Source of the DNA: Rhizobium sophoriradicis
GTDB lineage: Bacteria; Pseudomonadota; Alphaproteobacteria; Rhizobiales; Rhizobiaceae
Assembly: GCF_003939025.1 (NCBI RefSeq)
Contig: NZ_RQIH01000008.1
Coordinates: 1-64,000, forward strand
DNA length: 64,000 nt
Direction: 5' to 3'
Below are positions 41,455 to 50,852 of the stretch, in pieces. Position 1 is the first letter of the stretch, and each line of letters begins with the position of its first letter. The translations under genes and the position numbers were made by a program. Below the pieces are notes generated by a model. That model saw only the letters and a list, made by a program, of their open reading frames with translations. It was not told the DNA's origin and made no database searches.

Positions 41455-41673
41455 ATGGACAATCTTGAGCCCCGCGACGATCTCTGGATCGTCGTCATCG
41501 ACACCGAGCACCACTACTCGGTCTGGCCGCAGGACAAGCGGATTCCGGTGAGCTGGGAGGCCGCGGGCTTTGCCGGTTCGCGCCAGGAATGCCTGGCCCA
41601 TATCCGCGAGATCTGGACCGATCCCCGCCCGCTCTCCCTGCGCTCGGCAATGGCCGCTGACGCACGTCTCTGA
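41455..41673 (+). CDS. vbsG: MbtH-like protein (VbsG)
   Basis: 72 residues, the normal size. It shows the MbtH signature in a slightly variant form: DTEHHYSVWP where most have N.E.QYSLWP, then IPVSWEAAGF, RQECLAHIREIWTDPRPLSLR with the conserved WTD.RP.SLR end. MbtH proteins bind the adenylation domain of an NRPS and support its folding and activity. It lies 18 bp upstream of the NRPS gene, as usual for this partner. By operon order (vbsGSO) it corresponds to VbsG. Confidence 0.9.
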   Translation: MDNLEPRDDLWIVVIDTEHHYSVWPQDKRIPVSWEAAGFAGSRQECLAHIREIWTDPRPLSLRSAMAADARL

Positions 41674-41691
41674 AACCGTCTGGATGGCAAG

Positions 41692-44600
41692 ATGAACAAG
41701 CAGATCACCAATTTCGCCGATGCTCGCCCGACCGACGCGGTGGACGCCGTTTTCGAGAGTTTTCCGCTGACGATCGCGCAGAAGCGCATCTGGTCGCTGG
41801 AGCAGATCGGCAACTACACAGTCTTTCCCGACCAGGTCATCGGGTTGCGGTTCAATGCCGCGATCGACGTCGAGACGATTGCCGGCGCCTGCCGGGCGCT
41901 CGTGGCGCAGAATCCGTCGCTCGCCTTCCGCTTCCGCCGGCTGGCGGGAGGCCGCATCGAGCAATATCGCGGCGCATCGAACGCGGTGCCGGTCGAGATG
42001 CTCGGCAATGACGGAGTGGTTCTTTCCGAGCCTGATGCCATGGCCGCACGGAAAGCTTTCCGCGACAAGCGCTTCGATCTCTTGGAAGGCCCCGGTACAC
42101 GCATCCAGATCATCCGGCTTGCCGAGGGGCAATCGCTGCTGACGATCGTGCTGCATCCAATCATCTGCGACGACCGGGAAAAATCCGTTCTCGCCGGCTC
42201 GCTCGCGCGCATTCTCGATGGTGAACCGGCCGGCGAGATGCATCCGGTGGAAATCGCCGCCGGGGCGCAGGAGGCCGATTGGCTGGAGACGGATGAGGCG
42301 CGGCAAGCGCTTGCCTATTGGCGCGATGCGATCGGTCTCGACTATGCGGCCTCGACCTTCCCGACCCGGTTCAACAGCGGCGGGCTGGCAGGCGTAGCGC
42401 GCGCCGAGCATCGGTTTTCGATCGAGCCCGACCTCTGGGGCACACTCGAACGGCATGCGGGGCACAAGGGCGTTCAGGTCGATCGCGTGCTTCACGCCGC
42501 CTTCTGCGCGCTGCTGGCGCGCTACAGCGGCAACTACGCCTTGCTGACCGGCCTCCTCGTCGCGCGACCCCGCAACGAACATCTCGCCAGCCGCGGCCGC
42601 GCCGAGCAGGTTCTGCCCCTCGTGCTTTCGCTGACCTCCAGGCACTCGCTCGACGACGTCGTCGCGGCGATCTCGTCGGTGACGGAGGAGGGGCTTGCCC
42701 GCCTCGTGCCGCTGGAGCGCATCACGCAGGAACTGGTCGTCGACGAGGCCGCCGCCCAGGAGGCCGTGGTCAAGGCCTTGTTCGAATTCCGCGAACCTTA
42801 TCCCGTTCCCAGGCAGGCGACCAACCTGGAGCCGTCAGGCGCACGCGCCGATAGCGAGCTTTCCCTCGTCGTCGAGGCTCGCACGGATGGCGGCGCGTAC
42901 GGGTTGATCGACTACGCCGGCGATCTCTATGACGGTGCCCTGATTGCCCGTGTCTCCAGGCATTTTTGCCTTGTGCTGGAGCAGATCGTCGCCAAGCCCG
43001 ATCTCAGGATCAAGGATTTAGAACTCATGGGCAGCGACGAGCTCGACTGGCTGTCGGCGCCTTATGAGGATGACGTCGTCAACGACGACAGGCCGGTGCA
43101 CGAGCTGATCTCGGCCCATTCGCGCCGCACGCCGGAGAAGACCGCGATCGTCTATGGCGACGAGGAGTGGAGCCATGGCTGGCTGGAGGCGAGCACCAAC
43201 CGCCTCGGGCATCGGCTGCGGCAGCTCGGCGTTCGCGCCGAAGTGACGGTCGCCATCTTCATCAAGCGCTCGCCGGAAGCGATCGTCGGCATTCTCGCGA
43301 CCTTGAAGGCCGGCGGCGCCTATATTCCTGTTGAGCCCGACCACCCGCCGGCGCGCAACCACCACATCCTGCGCGATGGCGGCGTGAAAATTATCCTGAC
43401 CCATAGCTGGCTGCGCCACCGCCTGCCGGAGGAGCTCGACGCGACTGTCCTCGAACTCGACAAGCTCGATCTCGACGGCGAGCCGGATACGCCGCTCTAT
43501 GTTCCCACGCACAAGGACCAGCTCGCCTATGTCATGTACACCTCAGGCTCGACGGGATTGCCGAAAGGGGTCGCCGTCGAGCACGGGCCGCTGACGCACC
43601 ATCTGCAGAATACCTCGCGCGTCTATGGCATGAGCTCGGAATCGCGCGAGCTGCCCTTCCTGCCCTTCAGTTCGGACGGCGGCCATGAGCGGTGGATGAA
43701 CCCGCTGATGGAAGGCGGCAGCATCATCCTTCCGGACCAGCCGTTGTGGACGCCGGAGGAGACGCTGACGGCGATGCGCAAGCATGGCGCCAACAATGCG
43801 AGCATCCCCACAACCTATCTACAGCAGCTGGCGGAATGGGCCGACATCACCGACGGCGCGCCGCCGATGCGGCTCTATTCCTTCGGCGGCGAGGGGCTGG
43901 CGCAATCGACCTTCGATCTTCTGTCGCGGGCGCTGAAATCGGAGTGGCTGATCAACGGCTACGGACCGACTGAAACGATCATGACGCCGATGGTCTGGAA
44001 GGTCAGGGCCGGCACGAAGTTCCAGGGCGTCTATGCGCCGCTCGGCCGCGCTGTCGGGCTGCGGCGTGTCTATGTGCTCGATCCCGACCTCAACCTGTGC
44101 CCGATCGGCGTGACCGGCGAACTCTATATCGGCGGCGAGGGCATTGCGCGCGGTTATCTCGGCAAACCTGAAACCACGGCGGACCGCTTCGTCCCCGACC
44201 CGTTCTCCAAGGAGGGCGGCCGGCTTTATCGCTCCGGCGATCTGGCGCGTTGGCGTGAGGACGGGACGGTCGAATTCGTCGGCCGCGTCGACCATCAGGT
44301 CAAGCTGCGTGGATACCGCATCGAACTGGGTGAGATCGAGGCAGCTTTGCTCCAGCAGCCCGGCGTCGGCGAGGCCCTGGTCGTGCTGCGCGATGACGAT
44401 GCCGGCGGCGAAAAGGCGCTGGTTGCCTATGTCGTTCCGAAGAAGGATGAGAGGCTTGACGTCGAGACGGTCCGTGCCGGCCTCGAACGCAGCCTGCCAT
44501 CCTATATGGTGCCGGCCGCCGTAGTCGAACTTGAGAAGATGCCGACCAATCCGAACAGCAAGCTCGATCGCTTCGCGCTGCCCGCACCCCAGCCGGTCAA

Positions 44601-45684
44601 ACGCGCCATTATCGAGCCGGCGACTGCGCTCGAAGAAGAATTGCTGGATGTCTGGCGTCAGGTTCTCAAGCTGGAAGCGATCAGCGTCGAGGACAATTTC
44701 TTTGCCATCGGCGGCAATTCGCTGGGTGCGATCCGCATCCTTTCGCTGCTCCGGCAGCGCCGGCCAAAGGTGCCGCTGACCGTCGCTGATATCTTCAACA
44801 ACCCGACCATTCGCGCCTTCGCCGGGGTGATGGAGCAGGGTGAGGAGCGCGATCTCTCCGAGGTGATCGTGCTGCGCGCCTCCGGCGCCAAGCCGCGGCT
44901 CTATTGCTTCCCCGGGCTTCTGGTCAGCACCCGCGAATATGTGAAGCTCGTTGATTATCTCGGCGCCGACCAGCCGGCGACCGGCTTTATTTGCCATTCG
45001 CTGTCGGAAAAGAAGGAAGTCGGCGCGCCGATCGAAGAGATCATCGAAAGCTATGTCGATTACATCAGGACGCATAGCAAAGGTGCACCCTGCTATTTTC
45101 TCGGCTGGTCCTGGGGCGGGCTTCTCGCCTATGAGGCTGCCCGCACCCTCGGCAACGAGGTCGACGTCAGGATGATGGCGATGGTTGACGTTTGCGACCT
45201 CGGCTCGGAATTTGCGATCGGCGCCAAGCCGCGCTTCCGGCCCGGCGAGCGCGACACGCTGCATCGCGACGTGCAGGCATGGCTGCAGAAAACGGCGATG
45301 CGCCCCGAGTGGGACCGGCTGCTTTCGACCATGGACGCGGATACTTACGAGCAGTTCCTGCGCTTCGTCGGCGACGAGAAGGATCCGCTGCCGACCGACG
45401 GGCCTGACATCAGCAGCCGCGAGCATACGTTCTGGGTGCTGATCGACAATGCTCTGATCTTCCGCAAGCATCGGCTCGTTCCCCACGACGTGCCGATCTA
45501 TCCCTGGGCGGCCGACGACAGCCTCAACCGCGGCCTCAACCTGATCGATTGGCGCCGCCTGTCGCCGCGGGCGCGGGCGGCCGAAATCATCACCGGCACC
45601 AACCATCTGCACATGATCGGGTCTCCCGCCTTTCACTCAAGGCTTGCCCTGCGTCTCAAGGAAACAGAGAAGGATAACGCATGA
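41692..45684 (+). CDS. vbsS: Single-module NRPS C-A-T-TE, vicibactin synthetase VbsS
   Basis: 1330 residues. Domain order: condensation-like (about 20-450), adenylation (about 470-960), thiolation with IGGNSLGAIRIL (Ser1010), thioesterase with GWSWGG (Ser1140) and a late His in GTNHLHMIG. The adenylation domain is complete: YTSGSTGLPKG at about 616, GYGPTETIMT, YRSGDLARW and NSKLDR with the catalytic Lys. Pocket residues read by alignment to PheA are D-G-E-S-Y-F-G-M-T-K; the acidic E would suit a basic side chain. The condensation motif is HPIICDD at 155-161 instead of HHxxxDG, so the catalytic second His is absent. One module, with the thioesterase proposed to trimerise and cyclise the unit by ester bonds. 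The stop overlaps the next ATG. Confidence 0.93.
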   Translation: MNKQITNFADARPTDAVDAVFESFPLTIAQKRIWSLEQIGNYTVFPDQVIGLRFNAAIDVETIAGACRALVAQNPSLAFRFRRLAGGRIEQYRGASNAVPVEMLGNDGVVLSEPDAMAARKAFRDKRFDLLEGPGTRIQIIRLAEGQSLLTIVLHPIICDDREKSVLAGSLARILDGEPAGEMHPVEIAAGAQEADWLETDEARQALAYWRDAIGLDYAASTFPTRFNSGGLAGVARAEHRFSIEPDLWGTLERHAGHKGVQVDRVLHAAFCALLARYSGNYALLTGLLVARPRNEHLASRGRAEQVLPLVLSLTSRHSLDDVVAAISSVTEEGLARLVPLERITQELVVDEAAAQEAVVKALFEFREPYPVPRQATNLEPSGARADSELSLVVEARTDGGAYGLIDYAGDLYDGALIARVSRHFCLVLEQIVAKPDLRIKDLELMGSDELDWLSAPYEDDVVNDDRPVHELISAHSRRTPEKTAIVYGDEEWSHGWLEASTNRLGHRLRQLGVRAEVTVAIFIKRSPEAIVGILATLKAGGAYIPVEPDHPPARNHHILRDGGVKIILTHSWLRHRLPEELDATVLELDKLDLDGEPDTPLYVPTHKDQLAYVMYTSGSTGLPKGVAVEHGPLTHHLQNTSRVYGMSSESRELPFLPFSSDGGHERWMNPLMEGGSIILPDQPLWTPEETLTAMRKHGANNASIPTTYLQQLAEWADITDGAPPMRLYSFGGEGLAQSTFDLLSRALKSEWLINGYGPTETIMTPMVWKVRAGTKFQGVYAPLGRAVGLRRVYVLDPDLNLCPIGVTGELYIGGEGIARGYLGKPETTADRFVPDPFSKEGGRLYRSGDLARWREDGTVEFVGRVDHQVKLRGYRIELGEIEAALLQQPGVGEALVVLRDDDAGGEKALVAYVVPKKDERLDVETVRAGLERSLPSYMVPAAVVELEKMPTNPNSKLDRFALPAPQPVKRAIIEPATALEEELLDVWRQVLKLEAISVEDNFFAIGGNSLGAIRILSLLRQRRPKVPLTVADIFNNPTIRAFAGVMEQGEERDLSEVIVLRASGAKPRLYCFPGLLVSTREYVKLVDYLGADQPATGFICHSLSEKKEVGAPIEEIIESYVDYIRTHSKGAPCYFLGWSWGGLLAYEAARTLGNEVDVRMMAMVDVCDLGSEFAIGAKPRFRPGERDTLHRDVQAWLQKTAMRPEWDRLLSTMDADTYEQFLRFVGDEKDPLPTDGPDISSREHTFWVLIDNALIFRKHRLVPHDVPIYPWAADDSLNRGLNLIDWRRLSPRARAAEIITGTNHLHMIGSPAFHSRLALRLKETEKDNA

Positions 45685-47039
45685 CCGTCGCTTTTACCCG
45701 CAGGGATGCCCTTAACGAGCCGCTCGATCTTGCCGGCATCGGCATCGGTCCTTCCAATCTGAGCCTTGCCTGCCTGCTGGAATCCGTGCCCGAAGTGCGC
45801 AGCCGCTTCTTCGAGCGCCGAGCCTCGTTCGACTGGCATCCCGGCATGATGATGCCCGGCGTCGAGCTGCAATCATCCTTCCTGAAGGACCTCGTCACCC
45901 CGGTCCTGCCGACGAGTCGCTGGTCCTTCGTCTCCTATCTGGTGGCGCATAAGAGGCTCTATGCCTTCCTGAACGCCAATTACGAGGCCGTTCCCCGGCA
46001 GGAATTTGCGCGCTATCTCGCCTGGGTCGCGAACGGCGTTGACGGCTTGCGTTACGGAACTGACATTCGCGATGTCGAGCACCGCGACAACAGTTTCGTT
46101 CTGCGCTTCGACAACGGCCAGGAAGAAGCGAAGAACCTGGTGATCGGCACGGGATCTTCGCCCTTCGTGCCCGATTGGGCGAAACCCTTCCTTGGATCCG
46201 ATTGCTTCCATAACAGCGAGGCCAAGTCGCGTCTCAAGGATCTTCGCGCCGCCCGCATCGTCGTGGTCGGCGGCGGCCAGAGCGGCGGCGAGGTGGTCGA
46301 AGCGCTGCTTGGGGATGCCAGCTCGATGAAGGAGCTGACCTGGATCAGCCGGCGCCACAATTTCGAGCCGATCAACGACACGCCGTTTTCGAACCAGGTC
46401 TTCTCGCCGGAATATGTGCAGGCCTATCTGAAGCTCAGCGGCGAGCAGAAGCAGGCGGCGCTGAAGAACTCGATCCTGACCAGCGACGGCCTGTCGATTT
46501 CGACGATCCACTCGATCTACCGCCGCCTCTACGCGCTGCGTTATCTCGATCAGAGCACGCTGAACGCATCTCTGTCGCCGAACCGCGACGTGATCCAGAT
46601 GGAGCGGAACGGCAATGCCTATCGGCTGATCGTCCGCAACCACTTCGACGGCGGGATCGAGGTGCTGCATGCCGATGCGGTGGTACTGGCAACCGGCTAC
46701 AGGTTCCGATTGCCGGATGCGCTCGGCTCGCTCAGCGAAAGGATCAGCCTCGACAGAAACGGCTATCCCACCTTGAACGACGACTACACGATGCAGTGGA
46801 CTGGCCCGAGGACAAACCGGCTGTTTGCGCAAAACGCCGGCCGATACTCGCACGGCATCGCCGACTCTCAGCTCAGCCTGATGGCCTGGCGCAGTGCCAA
46901 GATCGTCAACGCGCTTCTCGGCCGGCAGCATTTCGATGCCGAACCCGACAATGCGCAGCTGGTCTGGGCGACGGAAGCCGCTTCGGCCATGCCGCATCAG
47001 CTCCGCGCCGGCTATTCGGACGGCATGCTCTCGTCCTGA
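45681..47039 (+). CDS. vbsO: Ornithine/lysine N-hydroxylase (VbsO)
   Basis: 452 residues of the flavin-dependent N-hydroxylating monooxygenase family (K_oxygenase). LAGIGIGPSNLSLACLLE is the FAD-binding GxGPxN start. SFDWHPGMMMPGVELQSSFL and KDLVTPVLPTSRWSFVSYLV form the substrate and cofactor region. VVVGGGQSGGEVVEALL is the NADPH site, and VVLATGYRFRLPD the ATG motif. GIADSQLSLMAWRSAKIVN closes the FAD domain. By eye it is close to IucD-type enzymes. It makes N5-hydroxyornithine, the first step to the hydroxamate. It is coupled to vbsS by an ATGA overlap; the last 28 bp overlap the convergent vbsP. Confidence 0.93.
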   Translation: MTVAFTRRDALNEPLDLAGIGIGPSNLSLACLLESVPEVRSRFFERRASFDWHPGMMMPGVELQSSFLKDLVTPVLPTSRWSFVSYLVAHKRLYAFLNANYEAVPRQEFARYLAWVANGVDGLRYGTDIRDVEHRDNSFVLRFDNGQEEAKNLVIGTGSSPFVPDWAKPFLGSDCFHNSEAKSRLKDLRAARIVVVGGGQSGGEVVEALLGDASSMKELTWISRRHNFEPINDTPFSNQVFSPEYVQAYLKLSGEQKQAALKNSILTSDGLSISTIHSIYRRLYALRYLDQSTLNASLSPNRDVIQMERNGNAYRLIVRNHFDGGIEVLHADAVVLATGYRFRLPDALGSLSERISLDRNGYPTLNDDYTMQWTGPRTNRLFAQNAGRYSHGIADSQLSLMAWRSAKIVNALLGRQHFDAEPDNAQLVWATEAASAMPHQLRAGYSDGMLSS

Positions 47040-47731
47040 AACATCCGGACACGAATGTCGAAGGCTCGTGATCGTGAGCGGACCGCCAGCGCGACGACGT
47101 GCTGGCTGCCGCTCTCGATCAGGCGGTGATGCCATTGCCGGTCGGGTTCGCCGCTCTCAACCAGGAGGGGGATGCCGTCCTGCCAGGAAAAGCCGACGCT
47201 GCGGGGATCCTGGCGCAAGCCCACCCCGAGCGCCTTGAGATGGCTCTCCTTGAGCGTCCAAAGGGCAACGGCCGCACGCGGCCGTTCGCCCGCAGGCACT
47301 CGATCGAGCCAACGCCGTTCGTCCAGGCTGCAATAGCTCTCCAACGCCGCCGCTTCGATTTCGGCATCGGCGTGTTCACAGTCGATCCCGACGCGCTCGC
47401 ATTCTGAAGTGACCGCGACTGCCACCAAGCCGTCGGCATTGGAAAGGCTGAATTGCAGCCTGTCGCGCCCCTCGATCGTCAGCTTGCCGTACGCATCCGC
47501 CAGCAACACGAGCCTGTCAGGCTGCGTTTCGGTATGCGCGCTCAGCAGTTGCCGCAGCAGATAGCGGCCGGCGATGAACGAGTTCCGGTCGCGTTCGAAG
47601 CAATAGGTCGCGGCGCGCTCCCGCTCATTCGGTGAAAGCAACCGCATCCAGCGCTCCCCATCGCTCCGGTTCTTGGGATATTGCCAGAGCACGACATCGA
47701 TGGCGGCCGGTTGACTGTCTAATTGCTGCAT
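47012..47731 (-). CDS. vbsP: 4'-phosphopantetheinyl transferase (VbsP)
   Basis: 239 residues of the Sfp/EntD type. LRQLLSAHTETQPDRLVL lies in the N-terminal pseudo-repeat. The magnesium/CoA motif is VGIDCEHAD (GIDxE) and the second motif is LWTLKESHLKALGVGLR (WxxKExxxK). It attaches phosphopantetheine to the thiolation serine of VbsS. It reads convergently to vbsO with a 28-bp overlap and lies only 46 bp downstream of nrtC on the same strand. No IRO box or PvdS-type promoter is seen before it, in line with reports that vbsP needs neither low iron nor RpoI. Confidence 0.9.
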   Translation of the reverse strand: MQQLDSQPAAIDVVLWQYPKNRSDGERWMRLLSPNERERAATYCFERDRNSFIAGRYLLRQLLSAHTETQPDRLVLLADAYGKLTIEGRDRLQFSLSNADGLVAVAVTSECERVGIDCEHADAEIEAAALESYCSLDERRWLDRVPAGERPRAAVALWTLKESHLKALGVGLRQDPRSVGFSWQDGIPLLVESGEPDRQWHHRLIESGSQHVVALAVRSRSRAFDIRVRMFQDESMPSE

Positions 47732-47767
47732 CAGGCCAGTATGCGTACCGCTGCCCGATTGGCAATC

Positions 47768-47789
47768 GCCGCGGGGTCTACTCCGCGGC
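47768..47789. repeat. Hairpin across the nrtC stop codon
   Basis: GCCGCGGGGT and ACTCCGCGGC are 10-base arms with one mismatch and a two-base loop, covering the nrtC stop. No T-run follows towards vbsP, so it is more likely a message-stability hairpin or partial attenuator than a strong terminator. Confidence 0.5.
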
Positions 47790-48575
47790 TTCGATGAAGC
47801 GGTGGCGTTCGTAAAGGAACTTCAGCACGGCCTCGCGGCATTTGAGATATGTCCTGTCGGAGGCGAGTTCGATGCGGTTGCGGGGGCGGGGCATGGTCAC
47901 ATCGAGCTCTTCGCCGATGCGGGCCGCCGGGCCGTTGGTCATCATCACGATGCGGTCGGAGAGCAGCACCGCTTCGTCGACATCATGGGTGATCATCACC
48001 ATCGTGTTGCCAAGCCGGGCGTGAATTTCCATCACCGCATCCTGAAGATGGGCGCGCGTTAGCGCATCGAGCGCACCGAAGGGCTCATCGAGGAGCAGGA
48101 TCTTCGGCTCCATGGCAAGCGCGCGCGCAATGCCGACGCGCTGCTTCATGCCTCCCGATATTTCCGCGGGCCGCTTGTCTTTGGCGTGCGCCATCTGCAC
48201 GAGGTCGAGATTGGCCATGACCCAGTCATGCCGCTCGGCCCTGGTCTTCGTTCGGCTGAAAACCTTGGAGACGGCGAGATTTACGTTCTCATAGACCGTC
48301 AGCCAGGGCAGCAGCGAATGGTTCTGAAAGACGACGGCGCGTTCCGGACCCGGTTCGTTGACCTCGCGATTTTCCAGGAGCACGGCGCCTGAAGAAACCG
48401 GGGTCAGGCCGGCGATGAGATTGAGCAGGGTGGATTTGCCGCAGCCTGAATGGCCGATGATCGAGACGAATTCGCCCTCGGATATCGTCAGGTTGATATC
48501 CTTCAGGACTTCGGCGCGCACGCCGCCGCGATCGAAATGCTTGTCGATGTGGTCGAGCTTGAGATAGGCGTTCAT
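47778..48575 (-). CDS. nrtC: Nitrate/sulfonate-type ABC transporter ATP-binding protein
   Basis: 266 residues from ATG 48575; the longer frame to 48713 overlaps the permease gene. Walker A is IIGHSGCGKSTLLNLIAG, the Q-loop FQNHSLLPWLTVYENV, the signature ISGGMKQRVGIARALAMEP, Walker B ILLLDEPFGALDAL and the switch His MITHDVDEAVLLSD. Motifs match the NrtC/NrtD/SsuB/TauB group. It has no C-terminal regulatory domain of the cyanobacterial NrtC type, so it is the NrtD-like short form. It energises the permease encoded immediately upstream. Confidence 0.9.
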   Translation of the reverse strand: MNAYLKLDHIDKHFDRGGVRAEVLKDINLTISEGEFVSIIGHSGCGKSTLLNLIAGLTPVSSGAVLLENREVNEPGPERAVVFQNHSLLPWLTVYENVNLAVSKVFSRTKTRAERHDWVMANLDLVQMAHAKDKRPAEISGGMKQRVGIARALAMEPKILLLDEPFGALDALTRAHLQDAVMEIHARLGNTMVMITHDVDEAVLLSDRIVMMTNGPAARIGEELDVTMPRPRNRIELASDRTYLKCREAVLKFLYERHRFIEAAE

Positions 48576-48586
48576 CAGGATGGTCC

Positions 48587-49480
48587 TCAGTTGGCCATGG
48601 CGCCGCGGGTGACGAGTTTGCCGAGCGCGGCCACCAGCTTGTCGAGGGCAAAACCGACGATGCCGATATAGGCGAGCGCGACGATGATGTCCGAAAGGCG
48701 CGATGAGTTCCACGCGTCCCAGATGAAGAAGCCGATGCCGACGCCGCCGGTCAGCATTTCGGCCGCGACGATGGCGAGCCAGGACAGGCCGACGCCGATC
48801 CTGAGGCCGGTGAAGATGTAAGGGGCTGCCGACGGCAGCATGATCTTCCAGAAGAATTCGAGTTGGTTGAGCCGCAGCACCTCGGCGACGTTGCGATAAT
48901 CCTGCGGAATATTGCGGACGCCGACGGCGGTGTTGATGATGACAGGCCAGATCGAGGTGATGAAGATGACGAAGATGGCCGAAGGGTTGGAATCCTGGAA
49001 GGCGGCGAGCGACAGCGGCAGCCAGGCGAGCGGCGGCACCGTGCGTAGCACCTGGAAAATCGGATCGAGGCCGCGCATCGCCCAGACCGATTGGCCGATG
49101 ATCGCCCCGATGATGATGCCGGTGACTGCGGCAAGGCCGAAGCCATAAGCCACGCGCTGCAGCGAGACCAGCACCCGCCAGCCGAGCCCGATATCCTGGG
49201 AACCGTAGTTGAAGAACGGATAGACGATGAGGTCGTAGCTATCCTGCCAGACTTGATGCGGCGACGGCAGAGAGGCATCCGCCGATGAACAGAGCGCCTG
49301 CCAGAGAATGAGGACGAGTGCCAGCACGACGGCCGGTGGAGCGACATTGTGAAGTGCGGTCAGCGCCGCACGGCGAAAATCGATCCGCGATCCTTGTTTG
49401 CCGGAGAATGACAGAATCTTCGCCGCCGGCTTGGCAGACGCGACGATCGAGGGATTTTCTTTATTTGCCAGGGCGGACAT
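48587..49480 (-). CDS. nrtB: Nitrate-type ABC transporter permease
   Basis: About 297 residues from ATG 49480 (MSALANKE); ATG 49495 is possible. It has six membrane spans of the BPD_transp_1 family. RVAYGFGLAAVTGIIIGAIIGQS marks the start of the domain, VLRTVPPLAWLPLSLAAFQDSNPS is the NrtB-type segment, and NIPQDYRNVAEVLRLNQLEFFWKI-type is the EAA coupling loop. VGIGFFIWDAWNSSRLSDII matches nitrate permeases. The gene sits between the binding-protein and ATPase genes with short gaps. Confidence 0.92.
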   Translation of the reverse strand: MSALANKENPSIVASAKPAAKILSFSGKQGSRIDFRRAALTALHNVAPPAVVLALVLILWQALCSSADASLPSPHQVWQDSYDLIVYPFFNYGSQDIGLGWRVLVSLQRVAYGFGLAAVTGIIIGAIIGQSVWAMRGLDPIFQVLRTVPPLAWLPLSLAAFQDSNPSAIFVIFITSIWPVIINTAVGVRNIPQDYRNVAEVLRLNQLEFFWKIMLPSAAPYIFTGLRIGVGLSWLAIVAAEMLTGGVGIGFFIWDAWNSSRLSDIIVALAYIGIVGFALDKLVAALGKLVTRGAMAN

Positions 49481-49538
49481 CAGCGCGCTCCTCACGGGAA
49501 TGGAAGGCCGGCGCGCCGTTCGCGCGCCGGAGGCGGGA

Positions 49539-50852
49539 TCAGGAGACGGCCTTGATCGAAAGGCTGTCGAGATAGGCGGAGGGATTTTCAGGATCGAAGA
49601 CCTTGCCGTCGAAGAAGGTTTCCTTGCCGCGCGACGAGGAAGCGGGAATGTCGGCGGCTGCGACGCCCAGATCCTTGGCGGCTTCCCGCCAGATGTCCTC
49701 GCGGTTCACCTGGTTGACCAGCGCCTTGATGTCGGTTGTACCAGGCAGATTTCCCCAGCGGACATTTTCCGTCATGAACCAGGTGTCGTGGCTCTTGAAC
49801 GGATAGGAGGCGCCGTCCTTCCAGAATTTCATATAGAGGTCGGTGGCCTTGGCTTCGCGGCCGTTGCCGTAGTTGATGTCGCCCTTGAGGCGGCCGAGCA
49901 CGTCCTTGGTCGGAACGTTGAACCATTGGCGCTTGCCGAGGATCTCCGCCATCTCGGCCTTGTTCTCCATGCTTTCGCACCATTGCTGCGCCTCCATCAC
50001 GGCCATCAGCAGGGCCTTGGCGGCATTGGGGTTCTTCTCGATCCACTCGGCGCGCAGGCCGAGCGCCTTTTCGGGATGGCCCTTCCAGAGCTCGCCGGTG
50101 GTCGCCGCCGTGAAGCCGATGCCCTGGTTGACGAGTTGCTCGTTCCACGGCTCGCCCACACAGAAGACATCCATGTTGCCGACCTTCATGTTGGCCACCA
50201 TCTGCGGAGGCGGCACGACGATTGTGGAAACATCCTTGTTCGGATCGATGCCGCCGGCGGCGAGCCAGTAACGAATCCAGAGGTCGTGGGTGCCGCCCGG
50301 GAAGGTCATGGCGGCCTTGATCTCCTTGCCTTCCGCCTTCTTTTTCTCGAAGGCGGCCTTCAGCTTGGAGGCATCCAGCTGCACACCGGTCTCTGCATAT
50401 TCCTTGGCCACGGAAATGCCCTGGCTGTCGAGGTTGAGCCGGGCAAGGATCGCCATCGGCACCGGCTTGTTGTTCTGCGTCACCTTGCCCGTCTGCATGA
50501 GGTACGGGAGCGGCGAAAGGATGTGCGCGCCATCGATGCCATTGGCCGCGCCGCCGAGCACCAGATTGTCGCGCGTCGCGCCCCAGGAGGCCTGCTTGGC
50601 GACATCCGTTTCCGGCAGGCCGTGCTTGTCGAAAAAGCCTTTCTCCTTGGCGATGATGAGCGGTGCGGAATCGGTGAGAGCGATGAAGCCGAGCTTGATG
50701 CCTTTCACTTCAGGGCCGGCTCCGGCTGCGAAGGCGCCGGAGGGAAAGGCGGTCTTGGCGGCGCCGATCAGGGCGGCCGCCGCTGTCGTCTTGAGCATCG
50801 TGCGGCGGGTAATGCCGGTTGTCGAAATCCCAGTCGTCGAAAGCTTTTTCAT
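49539..50852 (-). CDS. nrtA: Nitrate-type ABC transporter substrate-binding protein
   Basis: 437 residues from ATG 50852 (GGGGAA upstream). The N-terminus has a Tat-type signal TRRTMLKTTAAAALIGAAK ending near GAFAAG. The mature part reads IKLGFIALTDSAPLIIAKEKGFFDKHGL, then ASWGATRDNLVLGGAANGIDGAHILSPLPYLM, FPGGTHDLWIRYWLAAGGIDP and VGNMDVFCVGEPWNEQL, all hallmarks of the NrtA/CmpA family that binds nitrate or bicarbonate. Gene order A-B-C and a sigma-54 promoter in front point to nitrogen assimilation. A nitrite or cyanate ligand is not excluded. Confidence 0.92.
   Translation of the reverse strand: MKKLSTTGISTTGITRRTMLKTTAAAALIGAAKTAFPSGAFAAGAGPEVKGIKLGFIALTDSAPLIIAKEKGFFDKHGLPETDVAKQASWGATRDNLVLGGAANGIDGAHILSPLPYLMQTGKVTQNNKPVPMAILARLNLDSQGISVAKEYAETGVQLDASKLKAAFEKKKAEGKEIKAAMTFPGGTHDLWIRYWLAAGGIDPNKDVSTIVVPPPQMVANMKVGNMDVFCVGEPWNEQLVNQGIGFTAATTGELWKGHPEKALGLRAEWIEKNPNAAKALLMAVMEAQQWCESMENKAEMAEILGKRQWFNVPTKDVLGRLKGDINYGNGREAKATDLYMKFWKDGASYPFKSHDTWFMTENVRWGNLPGTTDIKALVNQVNREDIWREAAKDLGVAAADIPASSSRGKETFFDGKVFDPENPSAYLDSLSIKAVS

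Noticed and set aside
43819..45636. 605-codon open frame on the minus strand
   Set aside because: Antisense to the adenylation, thiolation and thioesterase domains of the NRPS; no recognisable motif of its own.
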